NCBI RefSeq assembly: GCF_014643375.1
Contig: NZ_BMJJ01000003.1
Location: 62,001 to 126,000, forward strand
DNA length: 64,000 nucleotides
DNA from: Aureimonas glaciei
GTDB taxonomy: Bacteria; Pseudomonadota; Alphaproteobacteria; Rhizobiales; Rhizobiaceae
Direction of reading: 5' to 3'
The notes under the pieces were generated by a model. The model did no database searches. It saw nothing but the letters and a program-made list of their open reading frames with translations, and had not been told where the DNA came from. The translations under genes and the position numbers were made by a program. Each line of letters starts with the position of its first letter. Position 1 is the stretch's first letter. Shown piece after piece: positions 24,871-33,942 of the stretch.

Positions 24871-26427
24871 ATGATTTCGATGCCAGACGTGATCCAGAAG
24901 TCCAAGCGCAACCGTATTCTCGTCGCCGCGCTGGCGGCCGGCGTCGCGGGTTCCGCCTTCGCCGGCGGCGTGATGACCAACATGACCGAGAGCCTTGCCG
25001 CGCCCGTCACCGTGACCTCGCCGGTACAAAGTTTCGGCTTTGCCGACGTGGTCGAGAAAGTCAGCCCGGCGGTGGTGTCCGTTCGGGTCAAGGAAAAGAT
25101 GGTCGCCGCCACCGCCGACGACGGCCAGGACCAGGCCAACCCCTTCGACACCCTTCCGGAAGATCACCCGCTGCGCCGCTTCTTCGAGTTCGGCAATCCC
25201 GGCGCGCCGGGTGCCGAAGGCCTGCCCGGCCAGCGCGGACCGCGGGGCATGCAGCCGCGCCGCGAGAACCGCCAGGCGACGGCGCAGGGCTCGGGCTTCT
25301 TCGTCTCCGAGGACGGCTACCTCGTCACCAACAACCACGTCGTCGACGGCGGCGAGAACTTTACCGTGGTGATGGACGACGGCAAGGAATACGACGCCAA
25401 GCTGATCGGCACCGACAAGCGCACCGATCTGGCCGTTCTGAAGGTCGATGCCGAGAACCAGAAGTTCACCTATGTCGAATTCGGCGATGACACCAGCGTG
25501 CGCACCGGCGACTGGGTGGTCGCCGTCGGCAATCCGTTCGGCCTCGGCGGCTCGGTGACCGCCGGCATCGTCTCGGCCCGCGGCCGCGACATCGGTGCCG
25601 GCCCCTATGACGACTTCCTGCAGATCGACGCGGCGGTGAACCGCGGCAATTCCGGCGGCCCGGCCTTCAACCTCGAAGGCAAGGTGATCGGCGTCAACAC
25701 CGCGATCTTCTCGCCGTCCGGCGGCAATGTCGGCATCGCCTTTGCCATTCCCGCCTCGACCGCCAAAAACGTCGTCCAGTCGCTGCGCGACAAGGGCAAT
25801 GTCCAGCGCGGCTGGCTCGGCGTGCAGATCGCGCCGGTGACCGAAGGCATTTCCGAGGCGGTGGGTCTTGCCGGTTCGGACGGCGCCATCGTGACCTTGC
25901 CGGAGACCAGCACCCCGGCGTCCGAAGCCGGAATCCTGACCGGCGACGTCATCACCGCGGTGAACGGCGAGACCATTCCGGGACCGAAGGAACTGGCGCG
26001 CAAGGTCGCCGAGTTTGCGCCGGGCACCTCGATCGACGTCACGGTCTGGCGCGACAATGCGGCCAAGACGATCTCGGTCAAGCTCGGCAACCTGAACTCG
26101 CTCGACGAAGCCGCCTCGGCCGATGGTACCGCGCCGACGGCGCCGGTCGATCCGTCCTCGCTGTCGGGCTATGGCCTGACGCTGACGCCGTCCGAGGACG
26201 GCAGCGGCGTCGTCGTCACCGAGGTCGATCCGTCCTCGCCGGCGTCCGAAAAGGGCGTCCAGGCCGGTGACGTCATCGTCTCGGTCAATGGCAAGTCGGT
26301 GAAGTCGCAGGCCGACGTCAGGAAGGCGCTCGGCGATGCCGACAAGAGCGGCCGCAAGGCGGCGCTGTTCCAGCTGAAGAACGGCGACCAGAACCGCTTC
26401 GTGGCCCTGCCGATCGCCAAGGGCTGA
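24871..26427 (+). CDS. degP: Periplasmic serine protease Do (DegP/MucD-like)
   Basis: 518 residues from ATG 24871; ATG 24880, three codons later, is equally possible, with AAAAGG placed between. A signal sequence (RILVAALAAGVAGSAFAGG) is followed by the trypsin-like domain with the catalytic triad His156 (TNNHVVDG), Asp186 (DKRTDLAVL) and Ser261 (RGNSGGPAF). Two PDZ domains follow (GWLGVQI... and GYGLTLT...), the second ending LKNGDQNRFVALPIAKG. A protease/chaperone for misfolded envelope proteins. A Gly/Pro/Arg-rich loop (GAPGAEGLPGQRGPRG) sits in the usual LA-loop region. The response regulator gene follows 121 bp downstream. Confidence 0.95.
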   Translation: MISMPDVIQKSKRNRILVAALAAGVAGSAFAGGVMTNMTESLAAPVTVTSPVQSFGFADVVEKVSPAVVSVRVKEKMVAATADDGQDQANPFDTLPEDHPLRRFFEFGNPGAPGAEGLPGQRGPRGMQPRRENRQATAQGSGFFVSEDGYLVTNNHVVDGGENFTVVMDDGKEYDAKLIGTDKRTDLAVLKVDAENQKFTYVEFGDDTSVRTGDWVVAVGNPFGLGGSVTAGIVSARGRDIGAGPYDDFLQIDAAVNRGNSGGPAFNLEGKVIGVNTAIFSPSGGNVGIAFAIPASTAKNVVQSLRDKGNVQRGWLGVQIAPVTEGISEAVGLAGSDGAIVTLPETSTPASEAGILTGDVITAVNGETIPGPKELARKVAEFAPGTSIDVTVWRDNAAKTISVKLGNLNSLDEAASADGTAPTAPVDPSSLSGYGLTLTPSEDGSGVVVTEVDPSSPASEKGVQAGDVIVSVNGKSVKSQADVRKALGDADKSGRKAALFQLKNGDQNRFVALPIAKG

Positions 26428-26548
26428 CGCCGCTCCGGTCCGGGCCCGTCCCGGACCGGCCGAACACGACGAGCGGCGGGCCGATGGGTTCCGCCGTCGC
26501 CGCCCCCGAGGTTTTCGAGGGCGGCGCGATCCAAGGGAGCGAAACGCC

Positions 26549-27259
26549 ATGGCGCTGGCCGCTGAATCCGCTACATCCAGGTCCATGCGCATTCTGATCA
26601 TCGAAGACGATCGCGAGGCAGCCGCCTATCTCGTGAAGGCTCTGAAGGAAGCGGGCCACGTGCCCGACCACGCCGGCGACGGCGCCTCGGGCTTCCACAT
26701 GGCGGACACGCGCGACTACGACGTCATGGTGGTCGACCGCATGCTGCCCGAGCGCGACGGGCTGTCGGTGATCTCCGGCCTGCGCGAGAAGGGCAACGAC
26801 ACGCCGGCGCTGATCCTCTCGGCGCTCGGCCAGGTCGACGACCGCGTCACCGGTCTGCGCGCCGGCGGCGACGACTATCTCGCCAAACCCTTCGCCTTTG
26901 CCGAGCTTCTGGCGCGCGTGGAAGTGCTGGGACGGCGGCGCGGCAGCCGCGACGTCGAGACGTCCTACAAGGTCGGCGATCTCGAGCTCGACCGCCTCTC
27001 CCACGAGGTCCGGCGCGCCGGCAAGCCGATCGTCCTGCAGCCGCGCGAATTCCGCCTGCTCGAATACATGATGAAGAACGCCGGCCAGGTGGTAACGCGC
27101 ACCATGCTCCTGGAGAATGTCTGGGACTATCATTTCGACCCACAGACCAACGTCATCGACGTCCACGTCTCGCGCCTGCGCGCCAAGATCGAGCGCGAAT
27201 TCGGCTCGCCCCTCCTGCACACGGTGCGGGGCGCCGGCTACATCATGCGGGCGGATTAG
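26549..27259 (+). CDS. OmpR-family response regulator downstream of degP
   Basis: 236 residues. ATG 26549 follows CAAGGGAGC; an in-frame ATG at 26585 starts right at the receiver (MRILIIEDD). Phospho-acceptor Asp63 lies in MVVDRMLPERDG and Lys113 in YLAKPFAFAEL. The winged-helix domain has PREFRLLEYMMKNAGQVVTR and RGAGYIMR. In rhizobial genomes this gene usually stands next to its kinase gene. Here the apparent kinase is at 28583, with two divergently transcribed genes in between. It may respond to envelope stress given the degP neighbour, but this is inference. Confidence 0.9.
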   Translation: MALAAESATSRSMRILIIEDDREAAAYLVKALKEAGHVPDHAGDGASGFHMADTRDYDVMVVDRMLPERDGLSVISGLREKGNDTPALILSALGQVDDRVTGLRAGGDDYLAKPFAFAELLARVEVLGRRRGSRDVETSYKVGDLELDRLSHEVRRAGKPIVLQPREFRLLEYMMKNAGQVVTRTMLLENVWDYHFDPQTNVIDVHVSRLRAKIEREFGSPLLHTVRGAGYIMRAD

Positions 27260-27268
27260 CGCCGGCGC

Positions 27269-27640
27269 TCAGGAATCGGGGCGCTGGTCGAACTCTCTCT
27301 GCGCGGCCTCGAGGTCGGAAACATGGTCGAGCGTCCAGAGGTAGAGGGCCGCCATGGGCTCCTTCAGCGAATGGCCGAGCGGCGTGATGGAGTATTCCAC
27401 GGCGACGGGCGAGGACGTGATCACCCGCCGCGACACCAGCCCATTTCGCTCCAGCCGCCGCAGCGCCTGCGTCAGCGCCTTCTGCGTCACCCCCTCCAGC
27501 CTTCGCCGCAGCATGTTGAAACGGGTCGGCTGGTTGCACAGCACGGAGAGGATCATGATCGACCATTTGTTGGCGATCTCGTCGAGAATGGGCCTTGTGG
27601 CGCAAGCCTCGGCGAAAGTCGGGTCGCACATGTCATCCAT
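27269..27640 (-). CDS. HxlR-family transcriptional regulator
   Basis: 123 residues with GAGGAAACC just before the ATG at 27640. It has the family layout: a Cys-containing N-terminus (MDDMCDPTFAEACATRPILD), then IANKWSIMILSVLCNQPTRF and the wing helix-turn-helix with LRRRLEGVTQKALTQALRRL. The ending EYSITPLGHSLKEPMAAL is typical of HxlR. Cys5 or Cys13 could be redox or aldehyde sensors, as in some HxlR proteins. It is divergent from the short-chain dehydrogenase at 27738 and likely controls it from the shared 97 bp region. Confidence 0.92.
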   Translation of the reverse strand: MDDMCDPTFAEACATRPILDEIANKWSIMILSVLCNQPTRFNMLRRRLEGVTQKALTQALRRLERNGLVSRRVITSSPVAVEYSITPLGHSLKEPMAALYLWTLDHVSDLEAAQREFDQRPDS

Positions 27641-27655
27641 GTCGGTTTCCTCCGC

Positions 27656-27697
27656 TATACCTAGGCGACATCAAGTGCCTAATTGACCCTAGATATA
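27656..27697. promoter_or_regulatory. Operator candidate between HxlR regulator and dehydrogenase genes
   Basis: TATACCTAGG (27656-27665) and CCTAGATATA (27688-27697) form an imperfect inverted repeat (9 of 10 positions) in a locally AT-rich divergent promoter region. A further GATATAC lies just beyond. It is a reasonable binding site for the HxlR protein; promoter boxes are not clear. Confidence 0.45.
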
Positions 27698-27737
27698 CAG
27701 GATATACTTGGGAGCTCCACCTCAATGGAGCACGGAC

Positions 27738-28469
27738 ATGTCGAAACTGAACGGAAAGATCGCGGTCGTCACCGGCGGCGGCAGCGGGATTGGCCTGGCC
27801 ACCGCGAAGCGGCTCGCGGCCGAGGGCGCCACGGTCCTGGTGACCGGGCGGCGGCAGGCGGAACTGGACCGTGCGGTCGCCGAGATCGGCGGGGCGGCCG
27901 TGGCCGTGCAGGGCGATCTGACGAAGGCCGCCGATCTCGCCCGGCTGCATGCCGCCATCGCGGCCCGTGGCGAGGGTCTGGACATCCTCGTCTACTCCTC
28001 CGGCGTCGCCGATGTCGCTCCGCTCGCCGAAATCACCGCGGCGCACTTCGACAAGATCTTCGACATCAATGTGCGCGCGATGGTGTTGACCGTGCAGACG
28101 CTCGTTCCGCTGATGCGGGAGGGCAGTGCGATCGTCCTGGTCGGCTCGATCGCCGGTGTGATCGGCACGCCGGGCTACGGTGTCTACAATGCCAGCAAGG
28201 CGGCGGTGCGATCCTGGGCGCGGACGTGGACGACGGAGCTCTCCGGCCGGGGCATCCGGGTCAACACCCTGAGCCCGGGGCCGATCGACACGGCGATGAT
28301 GGCCGCCGCCACCGAGGAGGTCAGGGCCGGCCTGGCGGCGCAAATTCCGCTCGGCCGCATGGGGCGGCCGGAGGAAGTGGCGGCGGCGGCCCTGTTTCTC
28401 GCCTCGGATGAAAGCAGCTATATCGCCGGTGCGGAACTGTGCATCGACGGTGGAATGACGCAGGTGTGA
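27738..28469 (+). CDS. Short-chain dehydrogenase/reductase
   Basis: 243 residues from ATG 27738 with GGAG upstream. Classical SDR: cofactor motif TGGGSGIG near residue 13, a DLTKAAD segment, the NNAG-equivalent YSSGVA, catalytic Ser in GSIAGVIG, and the YNASK motif (Tyr and Lys of YGVYNASKAA). The C-terminus has LGRMGRPEEVAAAALFLASD and GAELCIDGGM. TGRR after the second strand suggests NADP(H) preference. The substrate is unknown. The divergent HxlR regulator suggests induction by an aldehyde, quinone or similar compound, as known for comparable HxlR-SDR pairs. Confidence 0.92.
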   Translation: MSKLNGKIAVVTGGGSGIGLATAKRLAAEGATVLVTGRRQAELDRAVAEIGGAAVAVQGDLTKAADLARLHAAIAARGEGLDILVYSSGVADVAPLAEITAAHFDKIFDINVRAMVLTVQTLVPLMREGSAIVLVGSIAGVIGTPGYGVYNASKAAVRSWARTWTTELSGRGIRVNTLSPGPIDTAMMAAATEEVRAGLAAQIPLGRMGRPEEVAAAALFLASDESSYIAGAELCIDGGMTQV

Positions 28470-28582
28470 GGCTTGGGCAGGCGCCCGCCCGCACGAAGAC
28501 GGAAGGGCCCGGCCATGTTCGACGTTCTGGACGCAGTCGGCTCCGTGCCAGTCGCAAGGGCTGGCACGGAGACCATCGCCCG

Positions 28583-30025
28583 ATGAACCGCCTGCGTTCC
28601 CTCATGCGGATGACCGCCGTCCGGCTGTCGGCGATCTATCTGGCGCTGTTCGCCATCTTCGCCGTCACGCTCGTCGTCTACGTCACCGCGACGGCGGCGG
28701 GGATTCTGCAGAGCCAAGCGCGCGCCACGATCGGCGAGGAGATCTCCGAGCTCGGCCGGATCTACTACAATGCCGGCATCGTCGGCCTCGTGCGCTCGAT
28801 CGAGCGGCGCTCGCGCCAGCCCGGCGCTTCGCTCTACCTCGTCACCGACTCCACCGGCCGCATCCTCGCCGGCAATGTCGCCAGCCTCCAGGCCGGCATC
28901 CTCGACAAAAGCGGCTTCACCGAAAAAGCCTTCGGCTACGAGCGCTATGCCGAGAACGTCGTCGACCGCTACCATCTGGCGCTGGCCGAGATCGTCGCGC
29001 TGCCGAACGGCATGCGGGTTCTGGTCGGCCGCGACCAGAGCGAGCAGGAGCGGTTCCGCGTCATCGTCCAGCGGGCGCTGATCCTGGCGCTCGGCCTGAT
29101 GACCGCGGGCGCGCTGTTCGCCTGGCTGATCGTCGGGCGGCGGGCGCTGAAGCGGCTCGACCAGATGTCGGCGTCGAGCGCCCGGATTCTCGCCGGCGAT
29201 CTCGGCGAGCGCTTGCCGGTGACCGGCGCCGGCGACGAGTTCGACCGCCTCTCGGCCAATCTCAACACCCTGCTCGCCCGCATCGCCCTCCTGCAGGAGG
29301 GCCTGCGCCAGGTTTCCGACAACATCGCGCATGACCTGAAGACGCCGCTGACGCGCCTGCGCAACCGCGCCGAAGCCGCGCTCGCCGACGCCTCGGAAGG
29401 CGGCGATCCGCGCGCGGCGCTGGAGAACAACATCGCCGAGGCGGATCAGATGATCCGCACCTTCGATGCGCTGCTGATGATCAGCCGCGTCGAGGCCGGC
29501 TTCCACCCGGCGGAAAAGGGGGTGAGCGATGTCGCCCAAATCGTCGCCGACGTCGCCGAGCTCTACGAGCCGCTGGCGGAGGATGCCGGCGCAAAGCTGG
29601 TCACGGCCGTCTCCGGGCCGGTCGAAGCGCATGTCAGCCGCGAGCTGATCAGCCAGGCGCTGTCCAACCTCATCGACAATGCCCTGAAATACGCCGCGCG
29701 CGAGGACCGGGAAACGACGGTGACCGTCGGCCTCGAACAGCGCGGCGACCGCTGCCGTCTGTCGGTCGCCGACGACGGGCCGGGCATTCCCGAAGACAAG
29801 CGCGACCGGGTGCTGGAGCGCTTCTACCGGCTCGACGAAAGCCGCACCAAGCCGGGATCGGGCCTCGGCCTGTCGCTGGTGCAGGCGATCGCGCAGCTGC
29901 ATGGCGGCCGTCTTGCCCTTGAGGATGCCGCCCCCGGCCTTAGAGTGGTCCTCGACTTCCCCCTCGACGGAAAGGTCGTAACCCCTCATGAACCGCTCAG
30001 GATCGCCGCCCCCGCCAGGGACTGA
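28583..30025 (+). CDS. Sensor histidine kinase
   Basis: 480 residues from ATG 28583, with GGAG 11 bases upstream; ATG 28604 is a second option. Transmembrane segments at about 14-38 and 163-184 enclose a periplasmic sensor domain of about 120 residues. A HAMP domain follows (RRALKRLDQMSASSARILAG), then His250 in DNIAHDLKTPLTRLRNR. The ATPase domain contains NLIDNALKYA, VADDGPGIPE and GSGLGLSLVQAIAQLHGG. It is the probable partner of the response regulator at 26549, now separated by the HxlR/SDR pair. Its 3' end overlaps the glnE start by 38 bases. Confidence 0.9.
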   Translation: MNRLRSLMRMTAVRLSAIYLALFAIFAVTLVVYVTATAAGILQSQARATIGEEISELGRIYYNAGIVGLVRSIERRSRQPGASLYLVTDSTGRILAGNVASLQAGILDKSGFTEKAFGYERYAENVVDRYHLALAEIVALPNGMRVLVGRDQSEQERFRVIVQRALILALGLMTAGALFAWLIVGRRALKRLDQMSASSARILAGDLGERLPVTGAGDEFDRLSANLNTLLARIALLQEGLRQVSDNIAHDLKTPLTRLRNRAEAALADASEGGDPRAALENNIAEADQMIRTFDALLMISRVEAGFHPAEKGVSDVAQIVADVAELYEPLAEDAGAKLVTAVSGPVEAHVSRELISQALSNLIDNALKYAAREDRETTVTVGLEQRGDRCRLSVADDGPGIPEDKRDRVLERFYRLDESRTKPGSGLGLSLVQAIAQLHGGRLALEDAAPGLRVVLDFPLDGKVVTPHEPLRIAAPARD

Positions 30026-32993
30026 TGCGGCGGCTGACGCCGCCGCGCTGAAGATCGGCGGCACCGCCCGCCTCGTGCCGCTCGACGCTGGCAAGGCCGA
30101 GGCCTGGCTCGCCGACCTCGCGCGCCGCGCCGAGGCCGAGGACTGCCCGCGCCTCCTCGCGCTGCTGGCCCGGACGGGCGACGCGGACCGGGCGCGGCTC
30201 GGCGCCGTCCTCGACCTCTCCAGCCATCTCAATGCGGTGATGCTGTCGAGCCCGGATTTTCTGGAACGCCTGTTCGACACCGAACCGCGCGCCCGCATAG
30301 CCGAGATCATCGCCAGCCTCGGCACGCTACCGGTGGCGGGGGCGAGCGAGTCCGAGACCATGGCGCTGCTGCGCCAGGCCAAGCGCGAGGTGGCGCTGCT
30401 GGTGGCCTTGCGCGAGCTGTTCGGCGCCGCCGACGGGCGCGAGACCACGGCCGACCTGTCGGATCTCGCCGAAGGCGCCGTCGGCGCGGCGGTGCGCTTT
30501 GCCCTGCTCGACCTGCACAATCGCGAAAAACTCGCGCTGCCCGATCCCGCCCACCCGGAAAAAGGCTGCGGCCTCTTCGTCCTCGGCATGGGCAAGCTCG
30601 GCGGGCGTGAGCTGAACTATTCCAGCGACATCGACCTCATCGTCTTCTTCGACCCGGACGTCGCGGCGATCCCGGACCCGGACGAGGCGGTCGAGATGTT
30701 CTCGAAACTGGTGCGGCGGCTGATCCGGATGATCGGCGAGCGCACCGGCGACGGCTATGTCTTCCGCACCGACCTACGCCTGCGCCCCGATCCCGGCGCC
30801 ATGCCGCTGGCGATTCCCGTGCCGGCGGCGATCACCTATTACGAGGCGTCCGGGCGCAACTGGGAGCGCGCGGCGATGATCAAGGCGCGCGTCGTCGCCG
30901 GCGACGCCCAGGCGGGCGCGGCCTTCCTCGATGAGATCACCCCCTTCGTCTGGCGCAAATATCTGGATTTCGCCGCCATCGCCGAGATCCAGTCGATGAA
31001 GGACCGGATCGACCGGCACCGCGGTTTCGACGGCATCGGCGTTGCCGGCCACAATGTGAAGCTCGGGCCGGGCGGCATCCGCGAAGTGGAGTTCTTTGCC
31101 CAGACGCAGCAGCTGATCGCCGGGGGGCGGGCGCCCGAGCTGCGCCTGCGCCGGACCGAGGAGACGCTGTCGGCGCTGGCCGGGGGCGGCTGGATCACGC
31201 CCGGGGTGGCCACCGAGCTGACCGGGTCCTACTGGTTCCTGCGCCGGGTGGAACACGCCATCCAGATGGTCGCCGACGAGCAGACCCACACGCTTCCCGA
31301 AGATGCCGAAGGGCTGGAACGGGTGGCGCGCCTGTCCGGCTTTGCCGACCTCGCCGGCTTTTCCGAAAGCCTGCTGCCGACGCTGACGCGGGTGGAGGCG
31401 CTGTTTTCCAGCCTGTTCGCCCAGCGCACCGAGCCCGACGACGCGCTGCCGAAAGTCGGCGGCTTTCTCGGCGGCGAGGACGAGGCGGGCGTCGCCGCCT
31501 ATCTCGCCGGCCTCGGCTTCCAGAGACCGGGCGACATCGCCCGCATCCTGCGCGGCTGGGGCGCGGGGCGCGTGCGCGCGACGCGGGCCGAGGCGACGCG
31601 CCGCCAGCTCGCTATCGTCCTGCCGGCGCTGCTGGAGGCTTTTGCCAAGGCCGAAGATCCCGATGCGGCCATGGCCGCCTTCGACGGCTTCGTCTCGCGC
31701 CTGCCGGCCGGGCTGCAGTTCTTTTCGCTGCTGGCCTCCAATCCGCGCCTGCTCGATCTCCTGGCGCTGGTGATCTCGGCCGCGCCGCGCCTCGCCGAGA
31801 CGATCTCGCACCGGCCGCATGTCTTCGACGCCCTGCTCGATCCCGCCTTCTACCGCGAGGTGCCGACGGCGGATCTCATGGCCGAGCGCCTCTCCGCTTT
31901 CCTCGCCGATTCCGACGGCTATGAGGAGCGCCTGGTGCGCTTGCGCCTGTTTGCCTCCGAGCAGAAATTTCTCGTCGGCGCGCGGCTGCTCTCCGGCGCG
32001 ATCGAGGGAGAGGTCGCGGGGGCGGTCTATTCCGCCATCGCCGACGTCGTCCTCGCCGCCGCCTTCGACGCGGTGGAGAAGGAATTTGCCCGCGTGCACG
32101 GCACGGTGCCCGGCGGACGCGCGGCGCTCCTCGGCATGGGGCGCCTCGGCAGCCACGAGCTGACGGAGGGCTCGGACGTCGACCTGCTCCTCCTCTACGA
32201 CCACGACGAGGGGGCGGAGGAATCGGTCGGGGCCCGGCCGCTCGCCACCACCACCTATTACAGCCGGCTCACCCAGCGCCTGATCGCGGCGCTGACCGCG
32301 CCGATGGGGGAGGGGATCCTGTACGAGGTCGACTTCCGCCTCCGGCCCTCGGGCAACAAGGGGCCGCTCGCCACCCATCTCGGGGCCTTCCGGCGCTACC
32401 AGGAAAACGAGGCCTGGACCTGGGAGCGGATGGCGCTGACGCGCTCGCGCCCGATCGCCGGCGATGCCTCGATGCAGACGCAAGCCGAAGCGACGGTGCG
32501 GGAAATCCTCGCCTTGCCGCGCGATCCCGTGGCGATGCGCCAGGACGTTGCGGCAATGCGGGCGCGGATCGCGCGGGACAAGCCGGCGCGCGGCGCGCTC
32601 GACCTGAAGCTGATCGCCGGCGGGCTGATCGATCTGGAGTTCATCGCGCAATGGGCGATCCTCGCGGGCCATGTGCCACCCGCTCTGATCGGCCGCCCGA
32701 CGGCCGAAGTGCTGCGGGCGCTGGAAGTCGCGGGCGTGTTACCGAATGGTAATTTCCCGCTCATTTTGGGTTCATCCGCTGACGCCTACACCAGGATCAT
32801 TCAACTGACCCGGCTGGGTCCCGGCCATGCCCACACCGTCGAAGCCCTTCCCCGGGGCCTGTCGGAGCGGGTGGCCGAGGCCCTCGGTCTCGCCTCTCCC
32901 GAGGCGATCGAGCCGACAGTTGCGACAACGGCTGCCGCCGTCAACGAAACGTTCACGCGGCTGCTACCCATGGATCGCGAGGACGGCGTCTGA
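29988..32993 (+). CDS. glnE: Bifunctional glutamine synthetase adenylyltransferase/deadenylase GlnE
   Basis: 1001 residues. GlnE adds and removes AMP on glutamine synthetase in response to PII and nitrogen status. The two nucleotidyltransferase domains are both intact. The N-terminal deadenylylase has GMGKLGGRELNYSSDIDLIV at residues 200-219, and the C-terminal adenylylase has GMGRLGSHELTEGSDVDLLL at about 716. Each is followed by its helical GlnD-like domain (LGPGGIREVEFFAQTQQLI; LKLIAGGLIDLEFIAQWAIL). ATG 29988 lies inside the upstream kinase gene, indicating translational coupling. Cytoplasmic. Confidence 0.96.
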   Translation: MNRSGSPPPPGTDAAADAAALKIGGTARLVPLDAGKAEAWLADLARRAEAEDCPRLLALLARTGDADRARLGAVLDLSSHLNAVMLSSPDFLERLFDTEPRARIAEIIASLGTLPVAGASESETMALLRQAKREVALLVALRELFGAADGRETTADLSDLAEGAVGAAVRFALLDLHNREKLALPDPAHPEKGCGLFVLGMGKLGGRELNYSSDIDLIVFFDPDVAAIPDPDEAVEMFSKLVRRLIRMIGERTGDGYVFRTDLRLRPDPGAMPLAIPVPAAITYYEASGRNWERAAMIKARVVAGDAQAGAAFLDEITPFVWRKYLDFAAIAEIQSMKDRIDRHRGFDGIGVAGHNVKLGPGGIREVEFFAQTQQLIAGGRAPELRLRRTEETLSALAGGGWITPGVATELTGSYWFLRRVEHAIQMVADEQTHTLPEDAEGLERVARLSGFADLAGFSESLLPTLTRVEALFSSLFAQRTEPDDALPKVGGFLGGEDEAGVAAYLAGLGFQRPGDIARILRGWGAGRVRATRAEATRRQLAIVLPALLEAFAKAEDPDAAMAAFDGFVSRLPAGLQFFSLLASNPRLLDLLALVISAAPRLAETISHRPHVFDALLDPAFYREVPTADLMAERLSAFLADSDGYEERLVRLRLFASEQKFLVGARLLSGAIEGEVAGAVYSAIADVVLAAAFDAVEKEFARVHGTVPGGRAALLGMGRLGSHELTEGSDVDLLLLYDHDEGAEESVGARPLATTTYYSRLTQRLIAALTAPMGEGILYEVDFRLRPSGNKGPLATHLGAFRRYQENEAWTWERMALTRSRPIAGDASMQTQAEATVREILALPRDPVAMRQDVAAMRARIARDKPARGALDLKLIAGGLIDLEFIAQWAILAGHVPPALIGRPTAEVLRALEVAGVLPNGNFPLILGSSADAYTRIIQLTRLGPGHAHTVEALPRGLSERVAEALGLASPEAIEPTVATTAAAVNETFTRLLPMDREDGV

Positions 32994-33034
32994 CGCCGCG
33001 CCTCGCAGGCGCCCCGGCGCAACAGGAGCTTCGG

Positions 33035-33850
33035 ATGAACAGAATCAAGCAGCTTGCCCTTTCCAGCGTCGTGATGACGCTTGCGGTTTCGGGCTTCGCC
33101 TATGCCCAGACCACCACGACCCCGACGCCGCCCGCTGCCGCCACCACCACCGGGCAGGCGCCTGCCACGATGCAGGACGACGACGCCATGATGGACCAGG
33201 CCGACGACCTCGGCGATCTCGACGACGGCGACGACATGGACGCGCCCGACATGGACGCGGGCACGGGCGCTGACACGGGTGCCGAGATAGACGACGACGC
33301 GCCGGCCGCCGAGACGGCCGCGATGCCGGCGCCGCCGCGCCCGGGCAAGGACGGTCCGGGCCGTCGCGGCGGCCGGATGGGCTGGCTCGACACCAACAAG
33401 GACGGCACCATCAGCAAGGAAGAGTTCCAGGGCCGCCGCGTCGAGCGCCTGAAGACGGCCGACACCGACGGCGATGGCACGATCAGCCAGCAGGAGATGG
33501 AAGACATGGTGCTGAAGCAGATCGTCGAACGCCGCGCCCGCCAGATGACCAAGCGCCTCGACATCAACGGCGACGGCAAGGTCACCCTCGCCGAGGTCCA
33601 GGGCATGCGCGACAAGCGCTTCGCCGTCATGGACCGCAACGACGACGGCACGATCGACCGCCGCGAACTCGCCGAGGCGCATCGCGGCATGGGCCCGAAG
33701 CACGGCATGGAGCGCGGCGGCCGCCAGGGCATGCACGGCAAGCACCACGGCCGCCACGGCGAACGCCACGGCCGCCACGGCGGCGAGGGCCGCCACCACG
33801 GCCACGACGGCCAGCGCATGATGCCGGGCGGCGAGCGCGACCGCTACTGA
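33035..33850 (+). CDS. Exported four-EF-hand calcium-binding protein with His/Gly-rich tail
   Basis: 271 residues. A signal peptide ends near residue 24 (VSGFAYA-Q). An Asp/Met/Ala-rich acidic region spans about 46-95. Four canonical EF-hand loops lie at 119-130, 143-154, 176-187 and 200-211 (for example DTDGDGTISQQE and DINGDGKVTLAE), each with the expected Asp/Gly/Glu ligand positions. The C-terminal 45 residues are rich in His, Gly and Arg (HGKHHGRHGERHGRHGG), a pattern that could bind transition metals. Probably a periplasmic Ca2+ (and perhaps Ni/Cu/Zn) buffer or sensor. It stands alone and ends at a strong terminator. Confidence 0.85.
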   Translation: MNRIKQLALSSVVMTLAVSGFAYAQTTTTPTPPAAATTTGQAPATMQDDDAMMDQADDLGDLDDGDDMDAPDMDAGTGADTGAEIDDDAPAAETAAMPAPPRPGKDGPGRRGGRMGWLDTNKDGTISKEEFQGRRVERLKTADTDGDGTISQQEMEDMVLKQIVERRARQMTKRLDINGDGKVTLAEVQGMRDKRFAVMDRNDDGTIDRRELAEAHRGMGPKHGMERGGRQGMHGKHHGRHGERHGRHGGEGRHHGHDGQRMMPGGERDRY

Positions 33851-33877
33851 TCTCAGGCTGATCGGTGAAATGACAGG

Positions 33878-33901
33878 CGGCCCCGGAGAGATCCGGGGCC
33901 G
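33878..33901. terminator. Intrinsic terminator after the EF-hand gene
   Basis: Perfect 10-bp arms, CGGCCCCGGA (33878-33887) and TCCGGGGCCG (33892-33901), with a 4-base loop, are followed by TTCGTCGTTT. It lies between the convergent EF-hand and DMT transporter genes and could serve both strands. Confidence 0.8.
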
Positions 33902-33942
33902 TTCGTCGTTTCGAATTGCGCCAGAACAGGCAATGCAGGCCC

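Noticed and set aside
28418-30595. Minus-strand open frame antisense to the kinase and glnE start
   Set aside because: Serine/arginine-rich low-complexity translation without motifs; both sense genes are well supported.
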